Shown here: piece by piece, positions 8,590 through 19,071 of the stretch | Layout: each line of letters begins with the position of its first letter | How positions within the stretch are numbered: position 1 is the first letter of the stretch | Source: Desulfosporosinus sp. | GTDB taxonomy: Bacteria; Bacillota; Desulfitobacteriia; Desulfitobacteriales; Desulfitobacteriaceae | Direction: 5' to 3' | Assembly: GCA_031292075.1 (NCBI GenBank) | Contig: JARLHW010000007.1 | Span: 1-64,000 of the forward strand | DNA length: 64,000 nt | The notes under the pieces: generated by a model | The model's input: the letters and a program-made list of their open reading frames with translations, nothing else | The model's database searches: none | What the model was told of the DNA's origin: nothing | Translations under genes and position numbers: made by a program

Positions 8590-10134
8590 TTAATGCTGAA
8601 AATGCCGCCGATGCGTAAAGACCATAATGATGTTCAAGCGATTGGCAGCTTCAATGACTGCGGTATCTTTGAGAGATCCGCCGGGCTGAACGATCGCCCG
8701 AATCCCTGCCTTGGCCGCTGCTTCTATCGAATCAGGGAAAGGAAAAAAAGCATCGGAGGCCAAATAAGCCCCTTTAACCTTATCCCCGGCTTGTTCAAGG
8801 GCAATCTGGACAGATCCGACCCGATTCATTTGTCCGGCCCCAACACCCAGTGTTTGTCGATGATTTGTAACGACAATGGCATTAGACTTCACATGTTTCA
8901 CAACCCGCCACGCAAAATCAAGCGCTAAAAGATCCTCAGCCGTAGGTTTTAGGTCTGTCACAACATCCCATTCGCTGACAGGCGTTGTCCCTCGATCAAC
9001 CTCTTGAACAAGATATCCCCCATCAACACTTTTCAACATCCAACCGAGACCTTTTTTAGCAGCATCTCCTCTGCCGACAATAAAGAGCCGCAGATTGGCT
9101 TTCGTACTCAGAATTTCCCGGGCTTCCGGACTGAATTCCGGCGCAATAATCACTTCATAGAAGCACTCTTTAATAACATTGGCACAGGCTCCGTCTACCA
9201 CCCGATTAAAGGCAATGATCCCGCCAAAAGCTGAAACCGGGTCCGCTGCAAAGGCACTCTCATAAGCCTCTAGGGGTGTCTTACCCAAAGCGACTCCACA
9301 GGGATTGGAATGCTTGATAATTGTCGCTGCACAGGAGTCAAACTCGCGCACAATCTTCCAAGCAGCATCCATGTCAACCCAATTATTGTACGATAGCTCT
9401 TTCCCTTGAAGTTGTCTCCCGTTAGCCAAGGTTCCCTCTCCCGGCTCAGAATTTATATAAAACGCGGCCTTTTGCTGTGGATTTTCTCCATAACGTAACT
9501 CTTGAACTTTTTGAGCCGTTAGACGAAGCATGGTTGGAAAACCGCCCGTAGGTTCTAACTGTTGTTCCAAGTAGCCGGCAATAAGGCGGTCATACTCCGC
9601 CGTGTGGGCAAAGGCCTCAGCTGCCAGGCGCTTACGCATACCCGCCGGAACAGTTCCCGCTTCGCGCAGGACCTGCAAAACCTCTTCATAGGATTTCGGG
9701 TTGACCAGGACGCTAACCCGCCCGTGATTTTTAGCTGCGGCGCGAACCATCGTTGGGCCGCCGACGTCGATATTTTCAATCGCCTCTTCAAAACTCACCC
9801 CAGGCTTGGCAATTGTCTCCCGAAACGGATAAAGATTGACCACAACCAAGTCGATAAAGTGAATTCCGTTTTGCTCCATTTGCTCCCGATGTTCCGCGCT
9901 ATCCATCGCTAAAATTCCACCGTGAATTAAAGGATGCAGCGTCTTCACTCGACCATCCAGAACTTCTGGAAATCCCGTGACTTCACTGACATACTTAACT
10001 GCAACATTGGCCTCGTCCAAGGTTTTGAACGTTCCCCCAGTCGAAATCAATTCAAACCCCAATTCCACGAGTCCACGCGCCAAATCGATAATTCCCGTCT
10101 TGTCTGAAACACTGATGATGGCCCTTCGCTTCAT
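8590..10134 (-). CDS. purH: Bifunctional AICAR formyltransferase/IMP cyclohydrolase
   Basis: [50 protein letters not shown]. Confidence 0.97.
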   Translation of the reverse strand: MKRRAIISVSDKTGIIDLARGLVELGFELISTGGTFKTLDEANVAVKYVSEVTGFPEVLDGRVKTLHPLIHGGILAMDSAEHREQMEQNGIHFIDLVVVNLYPFRETIAKPGVSFEEAIENIDVGGPTMVRAAAKNHGRVSVLVNPKSYEEVLQVLREAGTVPAGMRKRLAAEAFAHTAEYDRLIAGYLEQQLEPTGGFPTMLRLTAQKVQELRYGENPQQKAAFYINSEPGEGTLANGRQLQGKELSYNNWVDMDAAWKIVREFDSCAATIIKHSNPCGVALGKTPLEAYESAFAADPVSAFGGIIAFNRVVDGACANVIKECFYEVIIAPEFSPEAREILSTKANLRLFIVGRGDAAKKGLGWMLKSVDGGYLVQEVDRGTTPVSEWDVVTDLKPTAEDLLALDFAWRVVKHVKSNAIVVTNHRQTLGVGAGQMNRVGSVQIALEQAGDKVKGAYLASDAFFPFPDSIEAAAKAGIRAIVQPGGSLKDTAVIEAANRLNIIMVFTHRRHFQH

Positions 10135-10748
10135 TCTAACCCCTCCTGTTGCAAAATCTGTACCCGCCGCCCGCTTCGCTCCACCTTCCCTAACACTAAC
10201 CTGCGAACAGCCTCAGGATAGAGTCGATGTTCGACCTCCAGAATTCTCTGAGCTAAGCTTTCTTCTGTATCCCCCGGTAACACCAATACAGCTTCCTGTA
10301 AAATAATAGGTCCACTATCTAACCCTTCATCCACTAAATGCACTGTACACCCACTTACCTTGACCCCATACTCCAGCGCTTGACGCTGAGCATGGAGTCC
10401 CGGAAAGGCAGGAAGCAACGACGGATGAATATTCATGACTGGAAAATTGGCCTGACGAATAAAATGAGGCCCTAAAACTCGCAAATACCCGGCTAAGAGT
10501 AAAAGTCCCACCCGATTCTCTCGCATCCAGATCAAAAGATCCTCTTCTTGCGCTTGACGATGGGGGTAATCTCTAACTTGAAAAACGCGGGTAGGAATTC
10601 CTGCCTCCTTGGCTAGCTCAAGGGCACCGGTCCCTAATTGGTCCGACCCTACAGCCACAATTTCAATAGGGAGGTTACCACTTGCACAGGCTGCAATTAA
10701 GGCTTGAAGATTACTTCCTCGACCTGAAGCCAGTATCGCGGTCCTCAA
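10131..10748 (-). CDS. purN: Phosphoribosylglycinamide formyltransferase
   Basis: [59 protein letters not shown]. Confidence 0.96.
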   Translation of the reverse strand: MRTAILASGRGSNLQALIAACASGNLPIEIVAVGSDQLGTGALELAKEAGIPTRVFQVRDYPHRQAQEEDLLIWMRENRVGLLLLAGYLRVLGPHFIRQANFPVMNIHPSLLPAFPGLHAQRQALEYGVKVSGCTVHLVDEGLDSGPIILQEAVLVLPGDTEESLAQRILEVEHRLYPEAVRRLVLGKVERSGRRVQILQQEGLE

Positions 10749-11758
10749 TAAGACACACCTTCTCCAGGTACGACACTTCCCATAACAAAGCTTTTTTCTC
10801 CCAGCTCGCCGAGCTTGAAACGCACAGAACCCTCATCTTCAGGGCGGACAATGAGCACAAATCCTACACCCATGTTAAAGGTTCGATACATTTCAGGCCA
10901 GGCTACATCGCCCAGACGTTGAAGCAAGGTGAAAATCGGAGGACGTTCCCAGGCAGACGTATCGATCTGCACTCCCAGACCAGGGGGCAATACCCGAGGG
11001 ACGTTATCTGTTAATCCTCCCCCGGTAATATGGGCCATCCCCAGGATTTCTCCCCCAGGGAGAAGGGGTAAAATTGACTTAATATAAATCCGCGTCGGAC
11101 GAAGCAGTGCCTCCCCGAGCGGTTCCCCAAGCTCAGGAAACTCCTCAGCCAAAGAATAGGTTTCAAAAACTTTGCGAGCTAAAGAATACCCATTGCTATG
11201 TAGTCCCGTGGAAGGCAAGCCAATCAGTACATCTCCCGCTTGGATTTTCGATCCATCAATCAACTGATCCTTATTCACAACCCCTACGGAGAAGCCGGCA
11301 ATATCATATTCATCCTCGGCATAGAAACCCGGCATTTCTGCCGTTTCTCCCCCGATCAACGCACAGCCCGCCATTTCGCACCCTTTGGCAATCCCACCTA
11401 CCACCTCGGCAACCCGCCCGGGCTCCACTTTTCCGACAGCCAGATAATCGAGAAAGAATAAAGGTTCTGCCCCTTGAACTAAGATGTCATTGACACACAT
11501 GGCTACTGCATCTTGTCCAATGCTATCATGCTTATTCATCTGAAAAGCAAGGCGCAGCTTGGTTCCCACGCCATCCGTTCCGGAAACGAGCACCGGGTCC
11601 GGATACTTATTTAGGTCCAGTTTAAAAAGTCCGCCAAACCCTCCAAGTCCGCCGATGACTTCCGGACGAAGTGTCCTAGCAACCGCAGGTTTAATGCGTT
11701 CTACTACTTCATTCCCGGCTTGAATATCGACCCCCGCGTCTCGGTATGAGTATCCCAA
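10745..11758 (-). CDS. purM: Phosphoribosylformylglycinamidine cyclo-ligase (AIR synthetase)
   Basis: [47 protein letters not shown]. Confidence 0.97.
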   Translation of the reverse strand: MGYSYRDAGVDIQAGNEVVERIKPAVARTLRPEVIGGLGGFGGLFKLDLNKYPDPVLVSGTDGVGTKLRLAFQMNKHDSIGQDAVAMCVNDILVQGAEPLFFLDYLAVGKVEPGRVAEVVGGIAKGCEMAGCALIGGETAEMPGFYAEDEYDIAGFSVGVVNKDQLIDGSKIQAGDVLIGLPSTGLHSNGYSLARKVFETYSLAEEFPELGEPLGEALLRPTRIYIKSILPLLPGGEILGMAHITGGGLTDNVPRVLPPGLGVQIDTSAWERPPIFTLLQRLGDVAWPEMYRTFNMGVGFVLIVRPEDEGSVRFKLGELGEKSFVMGSVVPGEGVSY

Positions 11759-11812
11759 CGTTGATTCCTCCTTACCTTAAATATCTATTCTCGCCTTTAA
11801 ACATGTACCCCA

Positions 11813-11840
11813 GTAGGGGCAATTCATGAATTGCCCCTAC
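11813..11840. repeat. Perfect 28-bp palindrome, REP/MITE-like, between purM and purF
   Basis: GTAGGGGCAATTCATGAATTGCCCCTAC is its own reverse complement. Confidence 0.75.
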
Positions 11841-11971
11841 GTAACACGTGTATGCAGGTCCTATATCGCTGCGCGTGGGATCTTTATGATACAACGCGAA
11901 ACTAACGATGGAGCCTATAAGAACGTTAAATCCCAAATTCCTTACTACGAACCTCGAACCTCGATTAGATC

Positions 11972-13390
11972 TTATCCGCAAGAATTTCGCGTTTCAAAAT
12001 TATTTTTACCCCAATTTAAGTTCGAAACTGTAATGGGGTAAGCTCCGTTAAAACAAGCCAAGCAAACAGAATCAGTACCAAGGGCTCGAAGTAAGCCTTC
12101 CTCCGAGATATAGTGTAGTGAGTCTGCCCCGACAAACTTGCGAATTCCCTCAATATCTAATTGATTGGCGATGAGTTTTTCCCGTTCTGCTGTGTCAATT
12201 CCATAGTAGCAAGGATGGGCTACAGGCGGAGAACTGATCAAAAAGTGAACTTCTTTAGCGCCTGCTTTTTTGACCATTTCCACCAGCTTACAACTGGTCG
12301 TTCCGCGGACGATCGAATCATCGATCATAACCACGCGTTTATCTTTCAAGACGCTGGCATTGGCATTGAGTTTTAGACGAACACCCACTTCTCTCATTGC
12401 CTGAGTTGGTTGGATGAAAGTTCGACCGACATAACGATTTTTGATCAGTCCTTCTCCAAAGGGGAGCCCTAAGGCCGTGGCATACCCCAGAGCCGAAGCA
12501 GTCCCTGAATCCGGAACAGCTATTACAAGATCTGCCTCGATCGGACACTCACGGGCCAATTCAATGCCCATCCTTCGTCGGCTCTCGGATACGTTCAACT
12601 GATCTATCGTGCTATCCGGCCGAGCAAAATAGATATATTCAAAAGCACAAGAAGCGCGTTCAGTTTTGGCAAGCCCCATAAAGGTGTGTATCCCCTCTTC
12701 ATCAATCACGACAATTTCGCCGGGTTCCACATCTCTAATAAATTCTGCACCTATGGTATCGAGGGCACAACTTTCTGAGGCTAGGCAATACCTCTCACCC
12801 ATCTGCCCAATACACAAGGGACGAACACCGTGAGGATCTCGGAGGCCAAAGAGTTTATCTTCTGCCAAAATCACTAGAGCGTACGCTCCACGAAGATCCA
12901 GCATCGTCTTGACCAACGCATCTTCAATAGACTCCCGACGATAGCGAGTTATGAGATTAATAATCACTTCGCTATCAATCGTGGTTTGGAAAACCGCACC
13001 GTTTTTCCCCAGTTCTTCCCGTAATTCCGCGGCGTTAGTCAAATTACCATTATGCGCCAAAGCCATCATGCCTTTTTGGTAGTGTACAACCAAGGGCTGA
13101 GCATTCGCAAGTAGGCTAGACCCTGTAGTCGAGTAACGAACATGCCCGATCGCCATTTTCCCCTTCAAACTCTCCACAACACAGTCAGAAAATACTTCCG
13201 AAACCAAACCCATCCCTTTATGCAATTCAATATTATGTCCATCGGAAACCGCGATTCCGGCGCTTTCCTGACCGCGATGCTGTAAAGCATAAAGCCCATA
13301 GTAAGTTAAACGAGCCACATCCTGATCAGGAGAATATATCCCAAAGACGCCACATTCTTCTTTTGGCTTGTCCTCTCGATAATCAAACAC
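11972..13390 (-). CDS. purF: Amidophosphoribosyltransferase
   Basis: ECGVFGIYS catalytic Cys, LQHRGQESAGIA, VVMIDDSIVRGTTS. Confidence 0.97.
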   Translation of the reverse strand: MFDYREDKPKEECGVFGIYSPDQDVARLTYYGLYALQHRGQESAGIAVSDGHNIELHKGMGLVSEVFSDCVVESLKGKMAIGHVRYSTTGSSLLANAQPLVVHYQKGMMALAHNGNLTNAAELREELGKNGAVFQTTIDSEVIINLITRYRRESIEDALVKTMLDLRGAYALVILAEDKLFGLRDPHGVRPLCIGQMGERYCLASESCALDTIGAEFIRDVEPGEIVVIDEEGIHTFMGLAKTERASCAFEYIYFARPDSTIDQLNVSESRRRMGIELARECPIEADLVIAVPDSGTASALGYATALGLPFGEGLIKNRYVGRTFIQPTQAMREVGVRLKLNANASVLKDKRVVMIDDSIVRGTTSCKLVEMVKKAGAKEVHFLISSPPVAHPCYYGIDTAEREKLIANQLDIEGIRKFVGADSLHYISEEGLLRALGTDSVCLACFNGAYPITVSNLNWGKNNFETRNSCG

Positions 13391-13468
13391 GTTCAGCCCC
13401 CCCCTCTCTAACCTTTAATCATCACTTCAAACGGCAGCGTCCACTTAAATGTTCTGAATTCTTCCACT

Positions 13469-14188
13469 TTACACAGGAGCAAGGACCTCTTTTACCCGAC
13501 GAAAAACTTCTTGATACGCTTCTTCGAGTCGTCCGAGATCCTGCCGGAAACGGTCCTTATCGAGCTTTTCCCGAGTTTCAATATCCCAATAGCGGCAAGT
13601 GTCCGGAGAAATTTCATCCCCAAGGTAGACTTTTCCATCCGCAATCCCAAACTCCAACTTAAAGTCAATCAGTTCAATCCCCGCTTTGGCTAAGATTTCC
13701 TGTAATATTTTGTTGATTTTTAAGCCTGAAGCCTGAATTTCTTTCGTATCCGCAGCACTTGCCCATCCCATCGCTGCAATATGCGTTTCATTAACCATTG
13801 GGTCTCCTAGTTCATCATCTTTATAATACAATTCCACGACCGGTTGTGAGAGAACAAAGCCCTCCGGCACTGCCAAACGATTGCCTAAACTACCGGTCAC
13901 AACATTGCGCACAACAACTTCGAGGGGGATCATTTCTAGAGAGCGCACGAGCATGTCTCGATTGCTTAGAAGACGAACATAGTGGGTTGGGATTCCCGCT
14001 TTTTCAATTTCTTCAAAGAAGAGTGCCGATAGCTGGTTATTAATTTCTCCCTTGTCGTGTATTGTTCCTTTTTTCTTGCCATTTAAAGCAGTCGCATCAT
14101 CTTTATAAGCTACCCATAAATATTCACTTTGATCTGTCGCATAAACTCTTTTGGCTTTTCCCTCATATTTTAAGGCTAACTTTTCCAT
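13469..14188 (-). CDS. purC: SAICAR synthetase
   Basis: YEGKAKRVYATDQSEYLWVAYKDDATALNGKKKG. Confidence 0.96.
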   Translation of the reverse strand: MEKLALKYEGKAKRVYATDQSEYLWVAYKDDATALNGKKKGTIHDKGEINNQLSALFFEEIEKAGIPTHYVRLLSNRDMLVRSLEMIPLEVVVRNVVTGSLGNRLAVPEGFVLSQPVVELYYKDDELGDPMVNETHIAAMGWASAADTKEIQASGLKINKILQEILAKAGIELIDFKLEFGIADGKVYLGDEISPDTCRYWDIETREKLDKDRFRQDLGRLEEAYQEVFRRVKEVLAPV

Positions 14189-14292
14189 AATCTTACCCCT
14201 TTCGAATCGTCAGTTTATTAACACGGTCACACACGGAGGTTGGAACGACCAAGAATCCCTTGGCGCAGTTTGCGTCTTCGACGCCAATACGC

Positions 14293-15588
14293 TTAAACGA
14301 GACCCAAACGCTGAAAAATATCTGCTACATGCTTAGTATGATACTTATAATCGAACAAGGCAAAAATTTCTTCCTCGTCTAAGTATTCACGCACACTGGG
14401 GTCTCGGCCGATCAGGCTTTGAAATTGTTCCCTGGTATTCCAGGCTTCCATCGCATTGCGCTGAACCAAGGCATAAGCAGTTTCCCGGCTAACCCCCTTT
14501 TCAACTAAGGCCAGCATTACGCGTTGTGAAAAAATCAGACCAAATCCTTTATCAATGTTCTCCTTCATTTGTTCCGGAAAAACCTGCAGGCGGTCCATAA
14601 GCTGGGTCATCTTGTAAAGCATATAATCTAAGGCGATGGTGCTATCCGGCAAAATCATGCGTTCTGCCGAAGAGTGGGAGATATCCCGTTCATGCCATAA
14701 GGCCACATTTTCTAAAGCAACTTGGGCATTCGCCCGAACCACTCGGGCCATTCCACAAATACGTTCCGGCGTAATGGGATTTTTCTTGTGCGGCATGGCA
14801 GAGGATCCTTTCTGCCCTTTGCCAAAGGCTTCTTCTACCTCATGAACATCGGTTCGCTGTAAGTTGCGAAGCTCGGTCGCCATTTTATCGAGTGTGCTGG
14901 CAATTCCCGCAAGTGTCGTCATATAACAGGCATGCCGATCGCGCTGCAATATTTGATTCGAGATCAAAGCCGGTTCTAAGTTTAGGGCTTGGCATACATG
15001 CGCTTCAACTTGAGGATCCACATTGGCAAACGTCCCCACTGCGCCGGAAATTTTCCCAACCCGTATCTCCTCACGGGCAAAAGCTAAGCGTTTCTTTTGG
15101 CGTCTAATCTCATCGTACCACACGGCCAACTTTAATCCGAAGGTAATCGGTTCAGCGTGGATCCCATGCGTTCGCCCCATCATGATTGTGTCACGATGTT
15201 CTAACGCCCTGCGACGAAGGACGGTTTCCAAAGCTTCCAACTTAGACAGCAAAATGTCGGACGCTTCAACCAACTGCAAGGACAAGGCCGTATCCAGCAC
15301 ATCTGAAGAAGTAAGACCCAGATGAATGTATTTTGCCTCATCTCCCACATTCTCCGCAACATTGGTTAAGAAAGCTAAGACATCATGTTGGGTCACTTCT
15401 TCGAGAGCTTGTACTCTTTCCCATGTAAATGAAGCCTTCTCTCGAATGACTTCAACCGCCTCATTGGGAATCTTTCCTAGCTTAGCCCACCCTTCACATG
15501 CTGCGATTTCAATCTTTAACCAAAGACTGAGTCGATGTTCGTCTGTCCAAATCCCGCCCATTTCAGGAAGCGTATACCGTTCAATCAT
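14293..15588 (-). CDS. purB: Adenylosuccinate lyase
   Basis: MIERYTLPEMGGIWTDEHR; GSSAMPHKKNPITPE. Confidence 0.97.
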   Translation of the reverse strand: MIERYTLPEMGGIWTDEHRLSLWLKIEIAACEGWAKLGKIPNEAVEVIREKASFTWERVQALEEVTQHDVLAFLTNVAENVGDEAKYIHLGLTSSDVLDTALSLQLVEASDILLSKLEALETVLRRRALEHRDTIMMGRTHGIHAEPITFGLKLAVWYDEIRRQKKRLAFAREEIRVGKISGAVGTFANVDPQVEAHVCQALNLEPALISNQILQRDRHACYMTTLAGIASTLDKMATELRNLQRTDVHEVEEAFGKGQKGSSAMPHKKNPITPERICGMARVVRANAQVALENVALWHERDISHSSAERMILPDSTIALDYMLYKMTQLMDRLQVFPEQMKENIDKGFGLIFSQRVMLALVEKGVSRETAYALVQRNAMEAWNTREQFQSLIGRDPSVREYLDEEEIFALFDYKYHTKHVADIFQRLGLV

Positions 15589-16094
15589 TATGTAATCCCC
15601 TTCTCACTTAACCTTAATTGCAAGGCTTCATCTTTCGCCTCGATATCCTTTAACATCTGAGCTCGATAGTTTTTAACTTTACTACTTAAGGTTTCATCTT
15701 GAATAGCTAAGATCTGTACTGCAAGCAACGCTGCATTGCGAGCCGCGCCAATGCCTACGGTCGCAACCGGAATTCCGGGCGGCATTTGTACAATAGAGTA
15801 GAGGGCATCAATTCCCTCCATCGCGCCACTACTGAGCGGAACACCAATCACAGGTAAAATCGTTGCTCCCGCTACAACCCCTGGTAAATGGGCTGCTAAC
15901 CCTGCCGCCGCTATAATAAGTTTTCCACCTTGGGCTTCAAAAGCTTTCACCCAATCGACGGTCCTATCCAATGTCCTATGGGCGGAAGAAATTTTGACTT
16001 CAAATTCAAGTTCAAATTGACGCAGAACTTTCATGGCGTCTTCCATGATTTTAAAATCCGAATCGCTTCCCATAATAACCCCAATTTGGCTCAT
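15588..16094 (-). CDS. purE: N5-CAIR mutase / AIR carboxylase PurE
   Basis: IGVIMGSDSDFKIMEDA, SSAHRTLDRT with catalytic His, LLAVQIL. Confidence 0.95.
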   Translation of the reverse strand: MSQIGVIMGSDSDFKIMEDAMKVLRQFELEFEVKISSAHRTLDRTVDWVKAFEAQGGKLIIAAAGLAAHLPGVVAGATILPVIGVPLSSGAMEGIDALYSIVQMPPGIPVATVGIGAARNAALLAVQILAIQDETLSSKVKNYRAQMLKDIEAKDEALQLRLSEKGIT

Positions 16095-16184
16095 TCTCTT
16101 TTCACTCCTCTCCCCTTTTTGTATGAACCTCTAGCAGCACCTGAAAACTTAGTAAGCCATGTTCTCTGTATACCAACTCAGAAA

Positions 16185-16245
16185 CCCAGGAAGGGCAAAT
16201 TTCTCCCTTTTAATAAGAGTGAAACCTACCCGCCTGGGCTTTTAT
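16185..16245 (-). terminator. Putative expression-platform hairpin of the purE leader
   Basis: Minus strand AAGCCCAGG...AAAAGGGAGAAATTTGCCCTTCCTGGGTTTCT. Confidence 0.4.
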
Positions 16246-16316
16246 CCCTTCGGTGTAATTCGATTTTTCAATCAAACCTGTACCACTCGGACAAGTTCAC
16301 TTACCCTAGGTACACT
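16225..16316 (-). promoter_or_regulatory. ykkC-class aptamer, probably the PRPP subtype
   Basis: Minus strand CCTAGGGTAAG...TGTCCGAGTGGTACAGG...TTACACCGAAGGGATAAAAGCCCAGGCGGGTAGG matches ykkC core blocks; lies between a guanine aptamer and purE. Confidence 0.65.
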
Positions 16317-16319
16317 TTC

Positions 16320-16388
16320 GCTCATAGTCAGGCCATTTACGGTAGCCCGGTAGAAACTTGCGGACCATATCTCCGCGGTTATATGAAC
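16320..16388 (-). promoter_or_regulatory. Purine (guanine-class) riboswitch aptamer
   Basis: GTTCATATAACCGCGGAGATATGGTCCGCAAGTTTCTACCGGGCTACCGTAAATGGCCTGACTATGAGC; GACTATG keeps the guanine-specifying C. Confidence 0.92.
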
Positions 16389-16513
16389 TCCCTATGAATT
16401 TCTATTTCTAAGGATCATTTTACAAGAAGGCGTTATGAAGGTCAAGAGAAAATCGAACATTAATATAGTTCTCACTGAAAACGTTCGGTAAGTTAACTGA
16501 TAGCATGCCTGCC

Positions 16514-17911
16514 TCAGTCATCGTCATATTTTTTTCCTCCCACTTCTGAACCTACACATTTCTTACCGGATTTATGTTCATACATCCGCTTATCCGCCCA
16601 AGTCATCAACTTGGATACTGAACATGACGCTTCTAAGTCACCGAACTCAGTTCCAAAACTCATAGCCAGGGGATACTGTCGGCAACAATTCGCATTATAC
16701 CGGGCAATATTAGCTTGCAGACGAGAGACCAACTCTTCTGGAGACTCCGTCCCCGACATAACCGCTAAGACAGCAAATTCATCGCCCCCTACCCTTGCGA
16801 TCAGATCTGTTTCTCTAAAAGCTTGTTTCAGGATTTGAGCAGCATCTCGAAGCATCTTGTCGCCTTCCTCATGACCAAGCATGTCATTGATTATCTTAAA
16901 TCCATCGAGGTCGACAAATAGACACATGACCCGCTTCTTTATCCGCCTGGCTAGTTTAAGCTGATTTTCGCCAAGCGTCATTAACCCACGGCGATTGTAT
17001 AGCCCCGTAAGTTGGTCAGTAATAGATTCTGTCCGCAAACGTTCGCGCAAAACAACGGTTTCCGTAATATCTCTAATTGTGGCCAGATGCACATCTTCTC
17101 CATCCCACTTGGAGCTCACGACGCGCATATCGGCAATCAGCCTTTGCCCGCTAGCGCTCTTGATCGTAATCTCTTGTCGCCCTACTTCGATCGGAAAGTC
17201 AAAGGTCTTATGCAGGATTTCATCGACCTTACGGCCGAAAATTCCTTCAGCCGCAGGATTCACATACCGGACAAGATGCCGAGCATCGACGACTACAATT
17301 GCGTCCCCATTCATATCCATCAGCATTCTCAAATTAGCCTCCGCACTCTTAACGTCTTCCAGGGCGTTGCGGTAGTCCGCACTAACCTTCTCCAAATGAG
17401 TGTTCTGAAGCACTGCCAACTCGAACGTGGACAACAGCAAATCAATAATCTGGACGCGGTCTGAGGTTAGCGTGTGCCGCTGGCCTCCAAAGAATACTTC
17501 GACTGACATTTGAGCGTTACCAGCTCTGCGCATAGCAATATTTATCAAGATATGGTGCACCCGACGAAGCAGTTGTTCATTGTCGTATGGTTTCGTGAGA
17601 AAATTATCCGCCCCACACTGCAGCCCCTTAATGACATCCCGAGGATCGGAAAGCGATGTCAGCAGCACCACATGAATATCCTTAAGAGTTTCATCCTGCT
17701 TGATCCTGGCGCACAACTCGTACCCATCCATTTCAGGCATCATAACATCCGTAATAATAATCATCGGTTTCTCTGCCTTCGCCGCCGCCAAGCCCTTAAC
17801 TCCATCGGCTGCCACACGTACGACATAACCGTATTCCTCTAGGAGATATCGAAGACGCATAGCTTGAGTCAAACTATCTTCCACGATTAAGATTTTTTCT
17901 CCCTTATCCAT
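16514..17911 (-). CDS. Response regulator: REC-PAS-GGDEF diguanylate cyclase (WspR-like)
   Basis: KILIVEDSLTQAMRLRYLLEEYGY, PAS region, GGDEF with RETD I-site (RETDLIARVGGDEF). Confidence 0.9.
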   Translation of the reverse strand: MDKGEKILIVEDSLTQAMRLRYLLEEYGYVVRVAADGVKGLAAAKAEKPMIIITDVMMPEMDGYELCARIKQDETLKDIHVVLLTSLSDPRDVIKGLQCGADNFLTKPYDNEQLLRRVHHILINIAMRRAGNAQMSVEVFFGGQRHTLTSDRVQIIDLLLSTFELAVLQNTHLEKVSADYRNALEDVKSAEANLRMLMDMNGDAIVVVDARHLVRYVNPAAEGIFGRKVDEILHKTFDFPIEVGRQEITIKSASGQRLIADMRVVSSKWDGEDVHLATIRDITETVVLRERLRTESITDQLTGLYNRRGLMTLGENQLKLARRIKKRVMCLFVDLDGFKIINDMLGHEEGDKMLRDAAQILKQAFRETDLIARVGGDEFAVLAVMSGTESPEELVSRLQANIARYNANCCRQYPLAMSFGTEFGDLEASCSVSKLMTWADKRMYEHKSGKKCVGSEVGGKKYDDD

Positions 17912-17944
17912 AGTAGCCCCTCTCCTCTAACCACACGTTAAGTA

Positions 17945-18985
17945 TTATTTGTTCGAAACCAAGCCAGCCAATACTGACGCAATATCCCTAGGTGACAAGA
18001 CATAGTCAGCCCCATTTAACCTTATGGCTTCCCCGGGCATGCCATGGATGATTGAACTATTGTGGTTTTGGGCGAAAGTAACTCCACCCGCATCTTTGAT
18101 TAATTTAAGTTCAGCCGCTCCGTCTACGCCCATACCAGTCAGCAGTATACCAGCGGTGGCATTGGAGAAGGCCTTTAGCGCCGATCGAAAAAGGTAAGAC
18201 GCTGCCGGACGCATAAAATGCTCCGGAGGATCCTCTCGAAGTTTAATTATCCCGTTATTGTTCACACCCATTTGAAACTCTTCCGGTGCTACATAAACAT
18301 AGCCCCCCCGAATAGGTTCACCTTGAGTGGCAACATATACTTGAAGAGGAGATGACTGATTCAGCCATTCCACTAACCCCCGGGTAAAGCCACTGCTGAT
18401 ATGCTGAACAATCAGGATAGGCAAGGAGAAATCCGAGGGCAGACCTACAAGAAATTGCTGAATTGCCGCTGGACCACCCGTCGAAGCGCCTAGCACGACA
18501 ACCTTAATCCCGGCCCGCCTTCTCTGCGACGAAGGAATCACCGCGGGTGCGGACGCCGGAACACGCAGTGACCGAATTCGAGCCACTTTGGCCACCGCTG
18601 CCTGCTTAACCATGGAAATTAATTCAGCCGCATTTTGCTCGGAATTTGGACTGCCTATGCCTGCTGGCTTCTCCATGAGTGATACTGCCCCTGCTTCCAT
18701 TGCCTTGAAGGTCTTTTCCACCTCCATAGGATCCCAAACGGCACTTACGATCACGATGGGTAACGGATTATTCTCCATAATGCGGCGTGTTACCTCGAAC
18801 CCATCCATTTCTGGCATATAAATATCCATCGTAATTACATCAGGTTGATGCAGCTTCAGGAACTCCAATGCCTCCTTGCCGTTGGCAGCCTGGCCCACCA
18901 CTTGGATTTCCGGATCAGAGCTTAAGATATACGTCAGGTAATTCTGGTGTACAGCAGAATCATCGACAATAAGAACCTTAATCAT
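17945..18985 (-). CDS. cheB: Chemotaxis methylesterase CheB
   Basis: REC MIKVLIVDDSAVHQNYL; methylesterase GASTGGPAAIQQFLVGLP. Confidence 0.93.
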   Translation of the reverse strand: MIKVLIVDDSAVHQNYLTYILSSDPEIQVVGQAANGKEALEFLKLHQPDVITMDIYMPEMDGFEVTRRIMENNPLPIVIVSAVWDPMEVEKTFKAMEAGAVSLMEKPAGIGSPNSEQNAAELISMVKQAAVAKVARIRSLRVPASAPAVIPSSQRRRAGIKVVVLGASTGGPAAIQQFLVGLPSDFSLPILIVQHISSGFTRGLVEWLNQSSPLQVYVATQGEPIRGGYVYVAPEEFQMGVNNNGIIKLREDPPEHFMRPAASYLFRSALKAFSNATAGILLTGMGVDGAAELKLIKDAGGVTFAQNHNSSIIHGMPGEAIRLNGADYVLSPRDIASVLAGLVSNK

Positions 18986-19071
18986 GCCTTATATCCTCCA
19001 TCAAAGTCATACGCCTACGACCTTAATCATCAGCGGTGACTTATCTTATCTTTTGCTCAAACGTTTATGTA

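Noticed and set aside
11772-11981. 69-aa ORF containing YVGAIHELPLLG
   Set aside because: Runs through the palindromic REP-like element in the purM-purF spacer; likely spurious.
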